35,819 nt of DNA from Streptococcus saliviloxodontae (GCF_016908655.1 NZ_JAFBEI010000026.1:1-35819); one strand, 5' to 3'; counted from the first letter of the stretch, positions 8,224 through 16,335 are shown. Notes: generated by a model from the sequence alone, not told the origin. Program-made: numbers and translations.

Positions 8224-8240
8224 ATGGCGATTGACTTACA

Positions 8241-8273
8241 AACCTGACCAACAGAAGTAAGAGGTTGTTTTTT
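8241..8273 (+). terminator. Possible thiE terminator (MITE target site)
   Basis: AACCT (8241-8245) pairs with AGGTT (8262-8266), followed by GTTTTTT. The stem is short and the loop long, so this is a weak call. The T-tract is the left copy of the 9-bp repeat flanking the mobile element that starts at 8274. Confidence 0.4.
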
Positions 8274-8458
8274 CACGACAAACGCATGAAAGATTTTTAG
8301 AGTGAAAATAAAGCTTTCTGCAATTCAAAGTTCAGGTATTTCAAAAAAATCTAAAATACTTTGAACGTCTTACTATAGGAATAACAGTAAAAGTATCTAT
8401 TTTAAACTGTACTATAATTCGGAAATAACTGTTTCATGCGTTTGTCGTGTTGTTTTTT
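8265..8458. mobile_element. MITE-like element with 18-bp terminal inverted repeats and 9-bp target duplication
   Basis: The element proper is 8274-8449 (176 bp). Its left end CACGACAAACGCATGAAA (8274-8291) is the exact reverse complement of its right end (8432-8449). The 9-bp direct repeat TTGTTTTTT abuts both ends (8265-8273 and 8450-8458), as expected of a target-site duplication. The AT-rich interior has no ORF but holds a hairpin formed by TTCAAAG-GTATTT and AAATAC-TTTGAA (around 8323-8375). This fits a non-autonomous MITE mobilised in trans. The first 17 nt of the end recur exactly at 35726-35742, at the end of phoU. I do not recognise the family. Confidence 0.8.
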
Positions 8459-8466
8459 GAAAACCC

Positions 8467-8495
8467 TTGCAAAAACAATTAGTCTGTGTTAGACT
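8467..8495 (+). promoter_or_regulatory. Putative promoter of the thiW operon
   Basis: TTGCAA (8467-8472), a 17-nt spacer and TAGACT (8490-8495). A TATAAC at 8501-8506 is an alternative -10. The small palindrome AGTCT-GTGTT-AGACT (8481-8495) overlaps it. Confidence 0.5.
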
Positions 8496-8517
8496 GATGC
8501 TATAACAATAACATAAG

Positions 8518-8591
8518 ACATTTGGGGTGCCAGTGTGGCTGAGATGATACCCATTGAACCTGATGTAGTTAGGACTGCCGAAGGGAAATGT
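8518..8591 (+). ncRNA. TPP riboswitch (THI box) 2, upstream of thiW
   Basis: ACATTTGGGGTGCC, GGCTGAGATGATACCC, AACCTGATG and CGAAGGGAAATGT form a complete THI box, differing from aptamer 1 only in the P3-side loop and a few other positions. It would control thiW, the HAD gene, thiD and thiM together. Confidence 0.95.
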
Positions 8592-8639
8592 GAACGATAG
8601 ATGAGTCTAGAACTCTTTTGAGCTAGGTTATCATGTCTA

Positions 8640-8673
8640 AATCCCATTTGACGACTGTCGAGTGGGATTTTTT
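8640..8673 (+). terminator. Terminator of TPP riboswitch 2
   Basis: AATCCCA (8640-8646) pairs with TGGGATT (8663-8669), with an inner TTGAC/GTCGA stem, followed by six T. It is placed between aptamer and thiW ribosome site. Confidence 0.9.
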
Positions 8674-8711
8674 GTATTCGTGTTGGTTCAAATGTCCAGA
8701 AAGGAATGATT

Positions 8712-9275
8712 ATGTCTAGTCATAAAATTCATCGTTTAACCGTTCTTGCTATTATGATTGCCCTAGATGTCTTTTTAACGCCTATTTTTAGGATTGAAGG
8801 CATGGCTTTCATGTCGAGTCTGGTCAATGTCGTTTCAGGAGCCGTGCTTAGTCCAGCCTATGCTGTTGCTATGGCTTTGATGACAGCTATGATCCGCATT
8901 TTGACTCAGGCTGGAGTTGCTAGTGTTGCACCTTTGGCTATTCTAGGGGCAGTACCAGGAGCTTTCTTAGCAAGTTTCTGTTACCGTCTTTATCCCAAAA
9001 CCTATCTGTCCTTCTTGGGAGAATTTTTGGGGACTGGGATTATCGGTTCTTTGGTTTCGGCTCCAGTCATGGTTCGGTACTGGTCAGCGACAGCCCAGGG
9101 TGATTCTGAACTCATGTCAAAAGCAGCCGCAGCCCAGTCACTTTTCCTCTTTACGCCACGCTTTGTTGGAGCCTGTCTCATCGGCGGTATCATTGCCCTC
9201 TTTGTGTTAGAAGGCTTGAAACGTCTACCGTTTTTTAGAGATTTGCAGAGGAACTTTGGACAGAGAAAGGACTAG
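8712..9275 (+). CDS. thiW: ThiW, ECF transporter S component for a thiamine precursor
   Basis: A 187-aa membrane protein of about five to six hydrophobic helices that acts as the substrate-capture subunit of an energy-coupling-factor importer; the shared EcfA/A'/T module would be encoded elsewhere. ThiW is the predicted thiazole (HET) transporter. The N-terminal RLTVLAIMIALDVFLTPIFR and the SLVNVVSGAVLSPAYA stretch are typical of this family. The ATG at 8712 has AAGGA 6 nt upstream; the ATG at 8706 directly abuts the same site. Position behind a TPP riboswitch and ahead of thiD and thiM supports the assignment. Confidence 0.9.
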   Translation: MSSHKIHRLTVLAIMIALDVFLTPIFRIEGMAFMSSLVNVVSGAVLSPAYAVAMALMTAMIRILTQAGVASVAPLAILGAVPGAFLASFCYRLYPKTYLSFLGEFLGTGIIGSLVSAPVMVRYWSATAQGDSELMSKAAAAQSLFLFTPRFVGACLIGGIIALFVLEGLKRLPFFRDLQRNFGQRKD

Positions 9276-9279
9276 TTTT

Positions 9280-9930
9280 ATGGGAAATAGCAGGGCTCTC
9301 TTTCTGGATTGTGATGGTGTGATTTTTGACAGTTACGGTATCTGGGATGAGGTAGTCAGTCAACTGTTGTCCAGTCATGGGAAAGTCTACACCGAGGCTA
9401 TCAAGTCCAATCTTTGGCATCTTTCCATGACTCAGGCGGATCATTTTCTTTATGAGTTACTGAAAGATGAGGTGACCAGAGAGGCTTACCAATCTCAGAA
9501 GGAGGAACTTTTAGAAAAGGCTTACGCTCAAGTTCCTTTGATTGCAGGGGTTGATGAACTATTTGAGTGGCTAGCAGATGAAGGTCTTAGCTGCTACGCT
9601 GTGACTGCTAATCAGACCAAACTGGTAGAGATAGCTTTTCAGAGCCACGGATTGACAACTCACATTAAAGGTATCTACAGCTGTTATCAGACGCAGTGGC
9701 AGGAAAAAGAAGCAGCCTTTTTACAGACGATTTTGGATAGAGAAAAGCTTGTTGCTGAAGAGGTTATCATGGTGGAGGATTCTTGGGCAAATGCTAAACA
9801 AGCAGAGCAGTTAGGGATACAGACCTTCTTTCTAGAAAACGAAATTTATCAGGCAGATCAGAAAAATGGCTCTGCCATTAGGTCAATCAAGCATTTGAGT
9901 GATTTTATAAGCATTATGGAGGATAACTAA
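9280..9930 (+). CDS. HAD-family phosphatase in the thiamine operon (candidate TMP phosphatase)
   Basis: A 216-aa HAD-superfamily hydrolase of the beta-phosphoglucomutase/phosphatase type. Motif I is LDCDGVIFDS (near residues 8-17), motif II VTAN (about 109-112), the motif III lysine is probably in WQEKEA, and motif IV is MVEDSWANAKQAEQLG (about 164-180). A cap of about 70 residues lies between motifs I and II. It starts 4 nt after the thiW stop and its stop overlaps the thiD start (TAATG), so it is fully embedded in the TPP-controlled operon. This suggests it dephosphorylates a thiamine intermediate such as thiamine monophosphate, but the substrate is inferred from context only. The ATG at 9280 is preferred over an in-frame TTG at 9256. 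Confidence 0.85.
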   Translation: MGNSRALFLDCDGVIFDSYGIWDEVVSQLLSSHGKVYTEAIKSNLWHLSMTQADHFLYELLKDEVTREAYQSQKEELLEKAYAQVPLIAGVDELFEWLADEGLSCYAVTANQTKLVEIAFQSHGLTTHIKGIYSCYQTQWQEKEAAFLQTILDREKLVAEEVIMVEDSWANAKQAEQLGIQTFFLENEIYQADQKNGSAIRSIKHLSDFISIMEDN

Positions 9931-10721
9931 TGGGAAAATTGCCAGTCGCTTTAACGATAGCAGGAACAGACCCTTCAGGTGGGGCAGGAGTCATGGCTGA
10001 CTTAAAGAGTTTTCAAGCTAGGTCAGTCTATGGCATGGCAGTGGTGACCAGTGTCGTTGCTCAAAATACACTGGGAGTTCAAAAGATTGCTCACTTAGAG
10101 CTAGATATGATAGAAGCACAATTGGCGTCGGTCTTTTCAGATATTCAGCCTCAGGCGATTAAGACGGGCATGCTAGCTCAGGTTGACATGATTGAGCTTG
10201 TGGCAGACAGCTTATCAAAAGAGAAGGTTCCCTACGTTTTAGACCCAGTCATGGTGGCATCTAGTGGCGATCATCTGATTAGTCAAGAAGCGATAGAGGC
10301 CTTAAAAACGCGTTTATTGCCCTTAGCGACCTTGGTAACACCAAATCGTGCAGAAGCAGAAGTTTTAGCAGGTTTTGCTATTGATACTGAAGATGCGATT
10401 TTAAAAGCAGGCTATACGATTCAGGACAGGTATGAGGTTTCGTCAGTGATTATCAAAGGTGGGCATTTTAAAGGGCAGGCAAGTGACTATCTCTTTTTGG
10501 AAAATGGCCAAGTCATTCCCTATGTATCCGAACGTATTCCTGGAAATGATTGTCACGGTACGGGCTGTACGTTTGCAGCAGTTATAACGGCTGAACTTGC
10601 CAAAGGAAAATCCCTACAAGAAGCCGTAGCTATTGCCAAGCAGTTTATTACAAAGGCTATTAAGGAAGCTCCCAAGCTAGGAAATGGCCACGGTCCTGTC
10701 AATCACATCATCACACTTTAG
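9930..10721 (+). CDS. thiD: Hydroxymethylpyrimidine (phosphate) kinase ThiD
   Basis: Phosphorylates HMP to HMP-P and HMP-PP, the pyrimidine half of thiamine. The 263-aa ribokinase-fold protein has the N-terminal signature LTIAGTDPSGGAGVMADLKSF, the VLDPVMVASSGD segment, LVTPNRAEAEVLAG, and the C-terminal anion hole GNDCHGTGCTFAA. Length is normal. GGAGG lies 7 nt upstream and the ATG overlaps the preceding stop, indicating translational coupling. Confidence 0.96.
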   Translation: MGKLPVALTIAGTDPSGGAGVMADLKSFQARSVYGMAVVTSVVAQNTLGVQKIAHLELDMIEAQLASVFSDIQPQAIKTGMLAQVDMIELVADSLSKEKVPYVLDPVMVASSGDHLISQEAIEALKTRLLPLATLVTPNRAEAEVLAGFAIDTEDAILKAGYTIQDRYEVSSVIIKGGHFKGQASDYLFLENGQVIPYVSERIPGNDCHGTGCTFAAVITAELAKGKSLQEAVAIAKQFITKAIKEAPKLGNGHGPVNHIITL

Positions 10722-10736
10722 AGAAAGGAAAGAGAT

Positions 10737-11546
10737 ATGTCTTATTTAGAAGAACTACGTCAAGCCAATCCACTGATGATTTGTATCACGAATCATGTGG
10801 TTAAGAATTTCACTGCCAATGGTCTCCTTGCGATTGGAGCCTCTCCAGCCATGAGTGAGTCAGCTAGAGACTTAGAAGATTTGTTACGATATGCTCAGGG
10901 GCTCTTGATCAACATCGGGAGTCTGACAGAAGACTCTTGGAAACTCTACAAAGAAGCTCTTAATCTGGCAGCGAACTACGGTGTTCCTGCGGTCTTGGAC
11001 CCTGTTGCGGCATCTGCAGGAGCCTTTCGTAAGGAAGTTGCTCTTGACTTGATTCGGCATCATAAACTGAGTTTGGTGCGTGGGAATGCTAGCGAAATAG
11101 CAGCCTTGATAGGGCAAGAGGTGAAAAGCAAGGGAGTTGATTCGGCTAGTGTTGATGACGTTGGTCAACTGGCACTAGCTGCCAATAAGGCACTTCAGCT
11201 TCCTATCGTGGTCACAGGTGTTCAAGATGCTATCGCTGTTGATGGTCAGGTCAGAGTGCTCAAAAATGGCAGTGCTCTCATGCCTTTGGTGACAGGGACA
11301 GGTTGCCTTCTAGGTGCAGTGCTAGCAGCCTTTATCCATCTTGCCGATCAAGATCATCTGCTTGATTGTTTGGAGGAAGCTCTATCCACCTATACTATCG
11401 CTGGGGAAATGGCAGAGCAGGTTAGCTCGTTGCCAGGAAGTTACCAAATGGCTTTTTTAGATGCTCTCTATCAGATAACTGATAAGGAGGTAAACCAAAA
11501 AATACGCAGAGTTAATCATAATCATTCTTGTAACTATTATAAATAA
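10737..11546 (+). CDS. thiM: Hydroxyethylthiazole kinase ThiM
   Basis: Phosphorylates 4-methyl-5-(2-hydroxyethyl)thiazole for salvage. The 269-aa protein has [21 protein letters not shown] at the N-terminus, [13 protein letters not shown], the [11 protein letters not shown] motif and the C-terminal [13 protein letters not shown] anion hole. The last ~18 residues (from VNQK, low complexity with HNHSCNYYK) do not look like a normal ThiM end, and a strong ribosome-site-like AAGGAGG (11484-11490) lies inside the 3' end of the gene with no start codon after it. In related operons thiE often follows thiM; here it does not. Confidence 0.94.
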   Translation: MSYLEELRQANPLMICITNHVVKNFTANGLLAIGASPAMSESARDLEDLLRYAQGLLINIGSLTEDSWKLYKEALNLAANYGVPAVLDPVAASAGAFRKEVALDLIRHHKLSLVRGNASEIAALIGQEVKSKGVDSASVDDVGQLALAANKALQLPIVVTGVQDAIAVDGQVRVLKNGSALMPLVTGTGCLLGAVLAAFIHLADQDHLLDCLEEALSTYTIAGEMAEQVSSLPGSYQMAFLDALYQITDKEVNQKIRRVNHNHSCNYYK

Positions 11547-11576
11547 AATAAATTTGTGCTTTTCTTGCTAAAAATC

Positions 11577-11605
11577 TTTACCGTTCGATTCAGATTTTTT
11601 ATAAT
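11577..11605 (+). promoter_or_regulatory. Promoter of the efeOBU-tatCA operon
   Basis: TTTACC (11577-11582), a 17-nt spacer and a perfect TATAAT (11600-11605), followed 30 nt later by the efeO start. The -35 lies in the loop of an AT-rich inverted repeat AAAATCT/AGATTTT (11571-11599) that might also weakly terminate the thi transcript. I see no obvious iron-regulator box. Confidence 0.7.
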
Positions 11606-11635
11606 AAAGTTATCCAAACCGTTAGGAGACTTGTT

Positions 11636-12511
11636 ATGAAGAAAACAAAACTTTATACTTTATTGGCAACGGTTGCCTTGTCAGCCTTTGCTTTGACAGC
11701 TTGTTCATCAAGTGATACATCTACACCAACTAGCCAATCGTCAAACTCTGCCTTGTCTGCTAGTGAGCAAAAAGAGTTGACTAAGATAACAGAAGCCTAT
11801 CGTGTTTTTGTAGAAGGGCAGATTGACCAGTTACTGACGGATACAGAGAAGTGGGCGGAAACCCTCAAATCTGCTAATCTTGATGAGGCTAAGGCACAGT
11901 ACCCACTTATTCGTATGGCTTATGAGCGTTCGGAACCGATTGCTGAGAGCTTTGGAGAGTTGGACATCAAGATTGACTACCGCTTGGTGGACTATGTTGA
12001 TGAGAATAAGTCAGAAGAAGGTTGGACAGGTTTCCACCGTATCGAGCGTATCCTTTGGGAACAAAATACTACAGCTGGTACTGAAAGTTACGCGGAGCAA
12101 TTGATCAAAGACATCAAAGAACTGCGTGCCAAAGTCTCAACGGTTGAAGTTACGGGTGACATGATGGCGACAGGAGCTGTTGACCTCCTCAATGAAGTAG
12201 CAACCAGCAAGATTACAGGTGAAGAAGAGGTTTACTCCCATACGGATCTCTATGACTTCCGTGCCAATATTGAGGGAGCAGAGAAGATTTTCCAACTCTT
12301 TAAGCCACTTTTGGAGAAAAAAGACAAGGCATTGGTAAAAACCTTGACGGCTGACTTCAAGACGGTCAATGAGCTGCTTGACAAGTACATGACCGATAGC
12401 CAGCACTACAAGTCATATACTGATTTGACGAGTGCAGATACCAAGGCTTTATCAGAGGCTGTGACAAAACTAGGTGAGCCACTATCCCAAATGGGTGTAG
12501 TTTTAGAGTAG
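11636..12511 (+). CDS. efeO: EfeO/EfeM-type iron-uptake lipoprotein (M75 imelysin-like domain)
   Basis: An extracellular membrane-anchored lipoprotein of 291 aa that would bind iron for the EfeUOB system. The signal peptide ends in the lipobox LTAC with the lipidated Cys at 23, followed by a Ser/Thr-rich linker. The remainder is the helical peptidase-M75 domain, with the metal-binding motif HRIE at 134-137 (in GFHRIERILW). No N-terminal cupredoxin domain is present, so it is the short (EfeM-like) form. It heads the operon and has AGGAG 7 nt upstream. Confidence 0.92.
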   Translation: MKKTKLYTLLATVALSAFALTACSSSDTSTPTSQSSNSALSASEQKELTKITEAYRVFVEGQIDQLLTDTEKWAETLKSANLDEAKAQYPLIRMAYERSEPIAESFGELDIKIDYRLVDYVDENKSEEGWTGFHRIERILWEQNTTAGTESYAEQLIKDIKELRAKVSTVEVTGDMMATGAVDLLNEVATSKITGEEEVYSHTDLYDFRANIEGAEKIFQLFKPLLEKKDKALVKTLTADFKTVNELLDKYMTDSQHYKSYTDLTSADTKALSEAVTKLGEPLSQMGVVLE

Positions 12512-12519
12512 GAGGCACT

Positions 12520-13758
12520 ATGGTAGAAGACAAGAAAAAAGGTCTTTTTGACCAAAAATTGTCTCGTCGTGACTTCTTGAAAAAATCTGGAATGGCTGGG
12601 GCAGGTGCAATCATTGGAGCATCTGCCCTTGGCAGTTTTCTTCTGCCTAAGACACAGGAGAAGACCAAGGAAGCCGACGGTGACGAGAGCATCTCCTTTT
12701 ACGGCAAACACCAGGCTGGTATCATGACCCCTATGCAGAAAAACGTGTATTTTGTCGTGCTAGACTTGGAAGAGGTCAGTCGTGAAGAGGTCAAGCAGCT
12801 TTTCAAAGACTGGACGGCTTATGCAGCGAAATTAGTCGAGGGGGATAGGGTCGATACTGAGTCCAGCAACACTTATCTCCCTCCCAAGGACACGGGAGAA
12901 ACCGTTGGGCTTAATCCTTACCGTCTGACCCTGACCTTTGGTATCAGCCGTTCTTTTCTCAAAAAATGTGGACTAACCCAGAAAGAAATGGCTATTTTTA
13001 AAGACTTTCCGCCCTTTCCTAAGGAGCAATTGGAGGACAAGTACACGGGTGGCGATATTGCCATTCAAGCCTGTGCGGATGATGAACAGGTAGCCTTTCA
13101 TGCTGTTCGAAATCTCATTCGAAAAGGGCGTGGCAAGGTGACCCTGAAATGGAGCCAGTCAGGCTTTGCAGCTATTGGTGATCGCAAGTCTACGCCACGT
13201 AATCTCTTTGGTTTTAAGGATGGCACGGTCAATCCGACGACAGCTAATGATTTTGACAAGGTGGTCTGGTATGATGGCAATGATTGGCTTAAAAACGGCA
13301 GCTTTATGGCAGTTCGAAAAATCCGTATGCACCTTGAAACATGGGATCGAACCAATCTAGCTGAGCAGGAAAATACCTTTGGGCGTTACCGAGATAGCGG
13401 AGCACCATTTGGGAAAACGGATGAATTTTCAGATTTTTCTTGGGATGACAAGGACAAGGATGGCAACTATCTCATGCCAGTGGACTCTCATGTCAGCCTT
13501 GCCAATAAGGCAGGCAAGAAATTACTGCGTCGGTCTTATTCCTATGCGGATGGCATCAATGAAAAGACAGGACAGTTCGAGTCTGGTTTGCTCTTTATCG
13601 CCTTTGAGAAAGACCCTCAGCAGTTCGTTGATGTGCAGACTAGCCTAGGGGCGACGGATAGATTGAACGAGTACATCACTCATATCGGTAGCGGTCTCTT
13701 TGCCTGCTTTGGTGGTGTGGAGAAGGGAGGCTATCTTGGTCAAGACCTATTTGAATAA
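12520..13758 (+). CDS. efeB: EfeB, Tat-exported DyP-type heme peroxidase
   Basis: A dye-decolourising-type heme peroxidase of 412 aa, proposed in the family to oxidise Fe(II) or act on heme outside the cell. The N-terminus carries a twin-arginine signal: SRRDFLKK (15-22), a hydrophobic stretch (about 24-42) and basic residues after it. The DyP signature GFKDG is at 231-235 with catalytic Asp234; the likely proximal heme ligand is His324 (in DSHVSLAN), and Arg337/338 (LLRRSYSY) fits the distal arginine. It lies 8 nt after efeO and its 3' end overlaps efeU. tatC and tatA follow in the same operon, fitting export of the folded, heme-loaded enzyme. Confidence 0.95.
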   Translation: MVEDKKKGLFDQKLSRRDFLKKSGMAGAGAIIGASALGSFLLPKTQEKTKEADGDESISFYGKHQAGIMTPMQKNVYFVVLDLEEVSREEVKQLFKDWTAYAAKLVEGDRVDTESSNTYLPPKDTGETVGLNPYRLTLTFGISRSFLKKCGLTQKEMAIFKDFPPFPKEQLEDKYTGGDIAIQACADDEQVAFHAVRNLIRKGRGKVTLKWSQSGFAAIGDRKSTPRNLFGFKDGTVNPTTANDFDKVVWYDGNDWLKNGSFMAVRKIRMHLETWDRTNLAEQENTFGRYRDSGAPFGKTDEFSDFSWDDKDKDGNYLMPVDSHVSLANKAGKKLLRRSYSYADGINEKTGQFESGLLFIAFEKDPQQFVDVQTSLGATDRLNEYITHIGSGLFACFGGVEKGGYLGQDLFE

Positions 13759-15451
13759 GCTCCTCCTTGCCATGATGCTAGTGACTGCTCTGCTATTTTC
13801 CGTAAAGGTAGAAGCTAGCTCATACAGTGATCTTTTCATCAAAATCACAGATGCTCAGACGGCTGTCAAAGCCAAAGACCAGTCAAAAGCCCTGCAATTG
13901 ATCCAAGAAGTCGCTGCTGACTTCAAGGAGATAGAGCAGTCAGACTCTAAGGCGGGGAAAAAAGTCAGCCAGACAGCTCAGAAAGCCTTGGCTGACGATA
14001 AGATTAGCTCGTCTGAACTGACGGCTCTCTCTAAGAGCCTGCTTGCTTTTGAGGAAGAGCAAAACCCGGTTGACCTAGAGGCAGAAAAAACCACCTTCAA
14101 GCAAAAGGTCTATCCAGCACTAGAAAACCTAGAAGAAGTCATTACTTCAGGCGACCTTGAGGCCATGAAGACGGAGTACCTAACTTTCAATGCTATCTGG
14201 ACTAGAAATGAATCTGTGGTCAGAAGTTCTGAAGGTGGGCATTATGGGTCGATTGAGTCAGCCATGTCTTTCTTGAGAGCTTCTATGGAGGCAGAGCCTT
14301 TTGAACTCTCAGCAGTCCAAACTAATGTCAAGGACTTGAGAACTGCGCTGGATAGTTTTATGGAGGGAAAATCAGCGACTAGCTCCACTGACATTAAGAC
14401 CTTGTCAGAAGGAATTGACTTGCTCAAAGAAGCCTATGAGGACTTTGTCGCTGGCAAAACTGCTTCAGGTCAGAGCAAGATGAAGACTTTTATCACCAAC
14501 TGGACCAGCTTTGAGGGGGAAGTCAGCACACGTAGCTCTGCCCTTTATTCTAAGGTAGAGAGCCAGACCCCTCTCATCATGGCAAAGGGCAGTAGCAAAG
14601 AATACCAAGCCAAACTCAAAAATCTCATCAGTGAGCTTGAAGCGATAGACACAGACTCGTCTTATTCTGCTATTGATGCTATGGTGATTCTGTTACGCGA
14701 GGGGGTAGAGGCTCTCTTGATTGTCATGGCCTTGGTTGAAGCTCTGCGTTATTCAAAACAAAAGCATGGCATCAAGTGGGTCTATGGCGGAGCTTTAGTA
14801 GGTGTCCTAGCCTCAGGTGTTACAGCAGCCCTTCTTCAGATGCTCTTTCCGGCGGTCACTTCTGGAACCAATAGAGAAATTATCGAAGGAGCAGTAGGTC
14901 TCTTTGCAGTTGCCATGCTGATTGGTGTTGGGATTTGGCTACATGGAAAATCTAATGCCAAGGCGTGGAGTGATTATTTGGAACGCCAGATGAACCTTGC
15001 TATGTCAACAGGTAGTTTTATCTCCATGTTTGCTCTGAGCCTTCTGTCAGTCTTTCGTGAGGGGGCAGAGACCATTCTCTTCTATGTAGGGATTCTACCT
15101 AAGATAAGCAGTCAGAATCTGATTATTGGCATTTTTCTTGCGATTTTGCTCTTGGTCATTATCGCAGTGCTCTTTAACCGATTTTCTAAGGTATTGCCAA
15201 TCCACTGGCTCTTTAGAATCCTGACCTGGACGATCTACATCCTAGCCTTCAAGATGCTGGGCGTCAGCATCAACGCTCTGCAATTAACCAACATTATCAG
15301 CAATCATATCCTAGCTTGGATGCCATCTATCGATTCGCTGGGGGTTTACCCGAGTCTGGAGACCAGTTTAGCTCAGCTTAGCTACGTTCTACTGGTACTG
15401 GGGCTCAATACTTGGATCAGCCGTCGCAGGAAGGGTGTCAGTCATGGATAA
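13736..15451 (+). CDS. efeU: EfeU, FTR1-family iron permease with duplicated extracellular domain
   Basis: An iron permease of 571 aa. A signal peptide or first helix (about 4-28) is followed by a hydrophilic helical extracellular region (30-310), then a membrane part of seven or so helices. Both FTR1 iron-site motifs are present: REGVE (321-325) and REGAE (441-445). The extracellular region contains two similar segments, W-x3-E-x-V with a downstream Y-x-x-[IV]-E (about 155-174 and 256-275), suggesting an internal duplication. I propose a TTG start at 13736 because AGGGAGG lies 5-6 nt upstream and a good signal peptide follows; it overlaps efeB by 23 nt. No ATG is available near there. Confidence 0.92.
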   Translation: MVKTYLNKLLLAMMLVTALLFSVKVEASSYSDLFIKITDAQTAVKAKDQSKALQLIQEVAADFKEIEQSDSKAGKKVSQTAQKALADDKISSSELTALSKSLLAFEEEQNPVDLEAEKTTFKQKVYPALENLEEVITSGDLEAMKTEYLTFNAIWTRNESVVRSSEGGHYGSIESAMSFLRASMEAEPFELSAVQTNVKDLRTALDSFMEGKSATSSTDIKTLSEGIDLLKEAYEDFVAGKTASGQSKMKTFITNWTSFEGEVSTRSSALYSKVESQTPLIMAKGSSKEYQAKLKNLISELEAIDTDSSYSAIDAMVILLREGVEALLIVMALVEALRYSKQKHGIKWVYGGALVGVLASGVTAALLQMLFPAVTSGTNREIIEGAVGLFAVAMLIGVGIWLHGKSNAKAWSDYLERQMNLAMSTGSFISMFALSLLSVFREGAETILFYVGILPKISSQNLIIGIFLAILLLVIIAVLFNRFSKVLPIHWLFRILTWTIYILAFKMLGVSINALQLTNIISNHILAWMPSIDSLGVYPSLETSLAQLSYVLLVLGLNTWISRRRKGVSHG

Positions 15452-16151
15452 GAAAGATGAGACCATTATTGAGCATCTGACAGAGCTTAGAAAACGGCTG
15501 CTTTTCTGTCTGCTTTTCTTTCTGACTTGCTTTGCTTTGTCGCTTTTTTGGTCAGCAGACATTTACCGTTTGTTAACTAGTCAGTTTGACTACAAACTGC
15601 TGGTTTTGGGCCCTGATGACATTCTCTGGATTTACCTTAGCCTAGCCTCGCTTTCAGCTGTTTGCTTGTCGGTTCCTTTTATCACGTTTCAGATTTGGGC
15701 TTTTGTACGGCCTGCTCTTAAGGATAGGGAGGCGCGTGCTCTTCTTGCCTATATTCCTGCGGTCTTTATTTGTTTTATCGCAGGCTTATCGTTTGGTTTT
15801 TTCTTGGTGACACCCGCTCTCTTGTCGGTGTTGCTAGGTTTTGGCGACGGCTTATTTGAGACTCAACTAACGGCGCAGAACTATCTGCTCTTTGTTTTTC
15901 ACACCACCGTGCCTTTAGCCGTGCTCTTTGAGTTTCCTGTCGTCGTTGCCTTTTTGACGGCTATCAGATTGATTAGCTCTGCTTTTTTAAGAAAATACCG
16001 GAGGTACGCCTATTTTATCCTTATCGTGATTGCTGTTATTCTAACGCCAGCAGATTTGGTCAGTGACCTGCTCATGGCCTTGCCATTGTTACTGATCTAC
16101 GAGATCAGTGTGACTATTAGTCGTTTTATAGAGAAAAAAAGGAGAAAATAA
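15444..16151 (+). CDS. tatC: Sec-independent protein translocase TatC
   Basis: The twin-arginine signal receptor of the Tat system, 235 aa with about six transmembrane helices. The N-terminal motif EHLTELRKRL (10-19) is the conserved TatC cytoplasmic start. Later, PALKDREARALLAYIPAVF and the acidic FEFPVV segment after helix 4 also match. The ATG at 15444 overlaps the efeU stop by 8 nt, with GGAAGGG 8 nt upstream; an in-frame GTG at 15435 is less likely. Located directly with efeB, its likely substrate. Confidence 0.94.
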   Translation: MDKKDETIIEHLTELRKRLLFCLLFFLTCFALSLFWSADIYRLLTSQFDYKLLVLGPDDILWIYLSLASLSAVCLSVPFITFQIWAFVRPALKDREARALLAYIPAVFICFIAGLSFGFFLVTPALLSVLLGFGDGLFETQLTAQNYLLFVFHTTVPLAVLFEFPVVVAFLTAIRLISSAFLRKYRRYAYFILIVIAVILTPADLVSDLLMALPLLLIYEISVTISRFIEKKRRK

Positions 16152-16152
16152 G

Positions 16153-16335
16153 ATGGGATTTCTAAGAGATATTGGACTGCCAGGTGTGCTAGTCATCGTC
16201 GTAGCAGCCTTACTCATTTTTGGTCCACAGAAGCTACCAGAAGTTGGAAGCTCCTTGGGCAAAATGATCACCGAATTTAAAAAGGCTCTCAACGGTGAGA
16301 CGTCTAAAGAAGACAAGAACACAGAAGAGAAGTAA
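16153..16335 (+). CDS. tatA: Sec-independent protein translocase TatA
   Basis: The pore-forming Tat subunit, 60 aa. A single N-terminal helix (PGVLVIVVAALLIFGP, about 10-25) is followed by the hinge FGPQKLPEVGSSLG and an amphipathic helix, then a charged tail. No TatB-like gene is nearby, so this is a minimal TatA-TatC pair of the Gram-positive type. The gene starts 1 nt after tatC ends. Confidence 0.93.
   Translation: MGFLRDIGLPGVLVIVVAALLIFGPQKLPEVGSSLGKMITEFKKALNGETSKEDKNTEEK

Noticed and set aside
12137-12711. Minus-strand frames opposite efeO and efeB
   Set aside because: Antisense shadows of well-supported genes, no start signals or recognisable domains.
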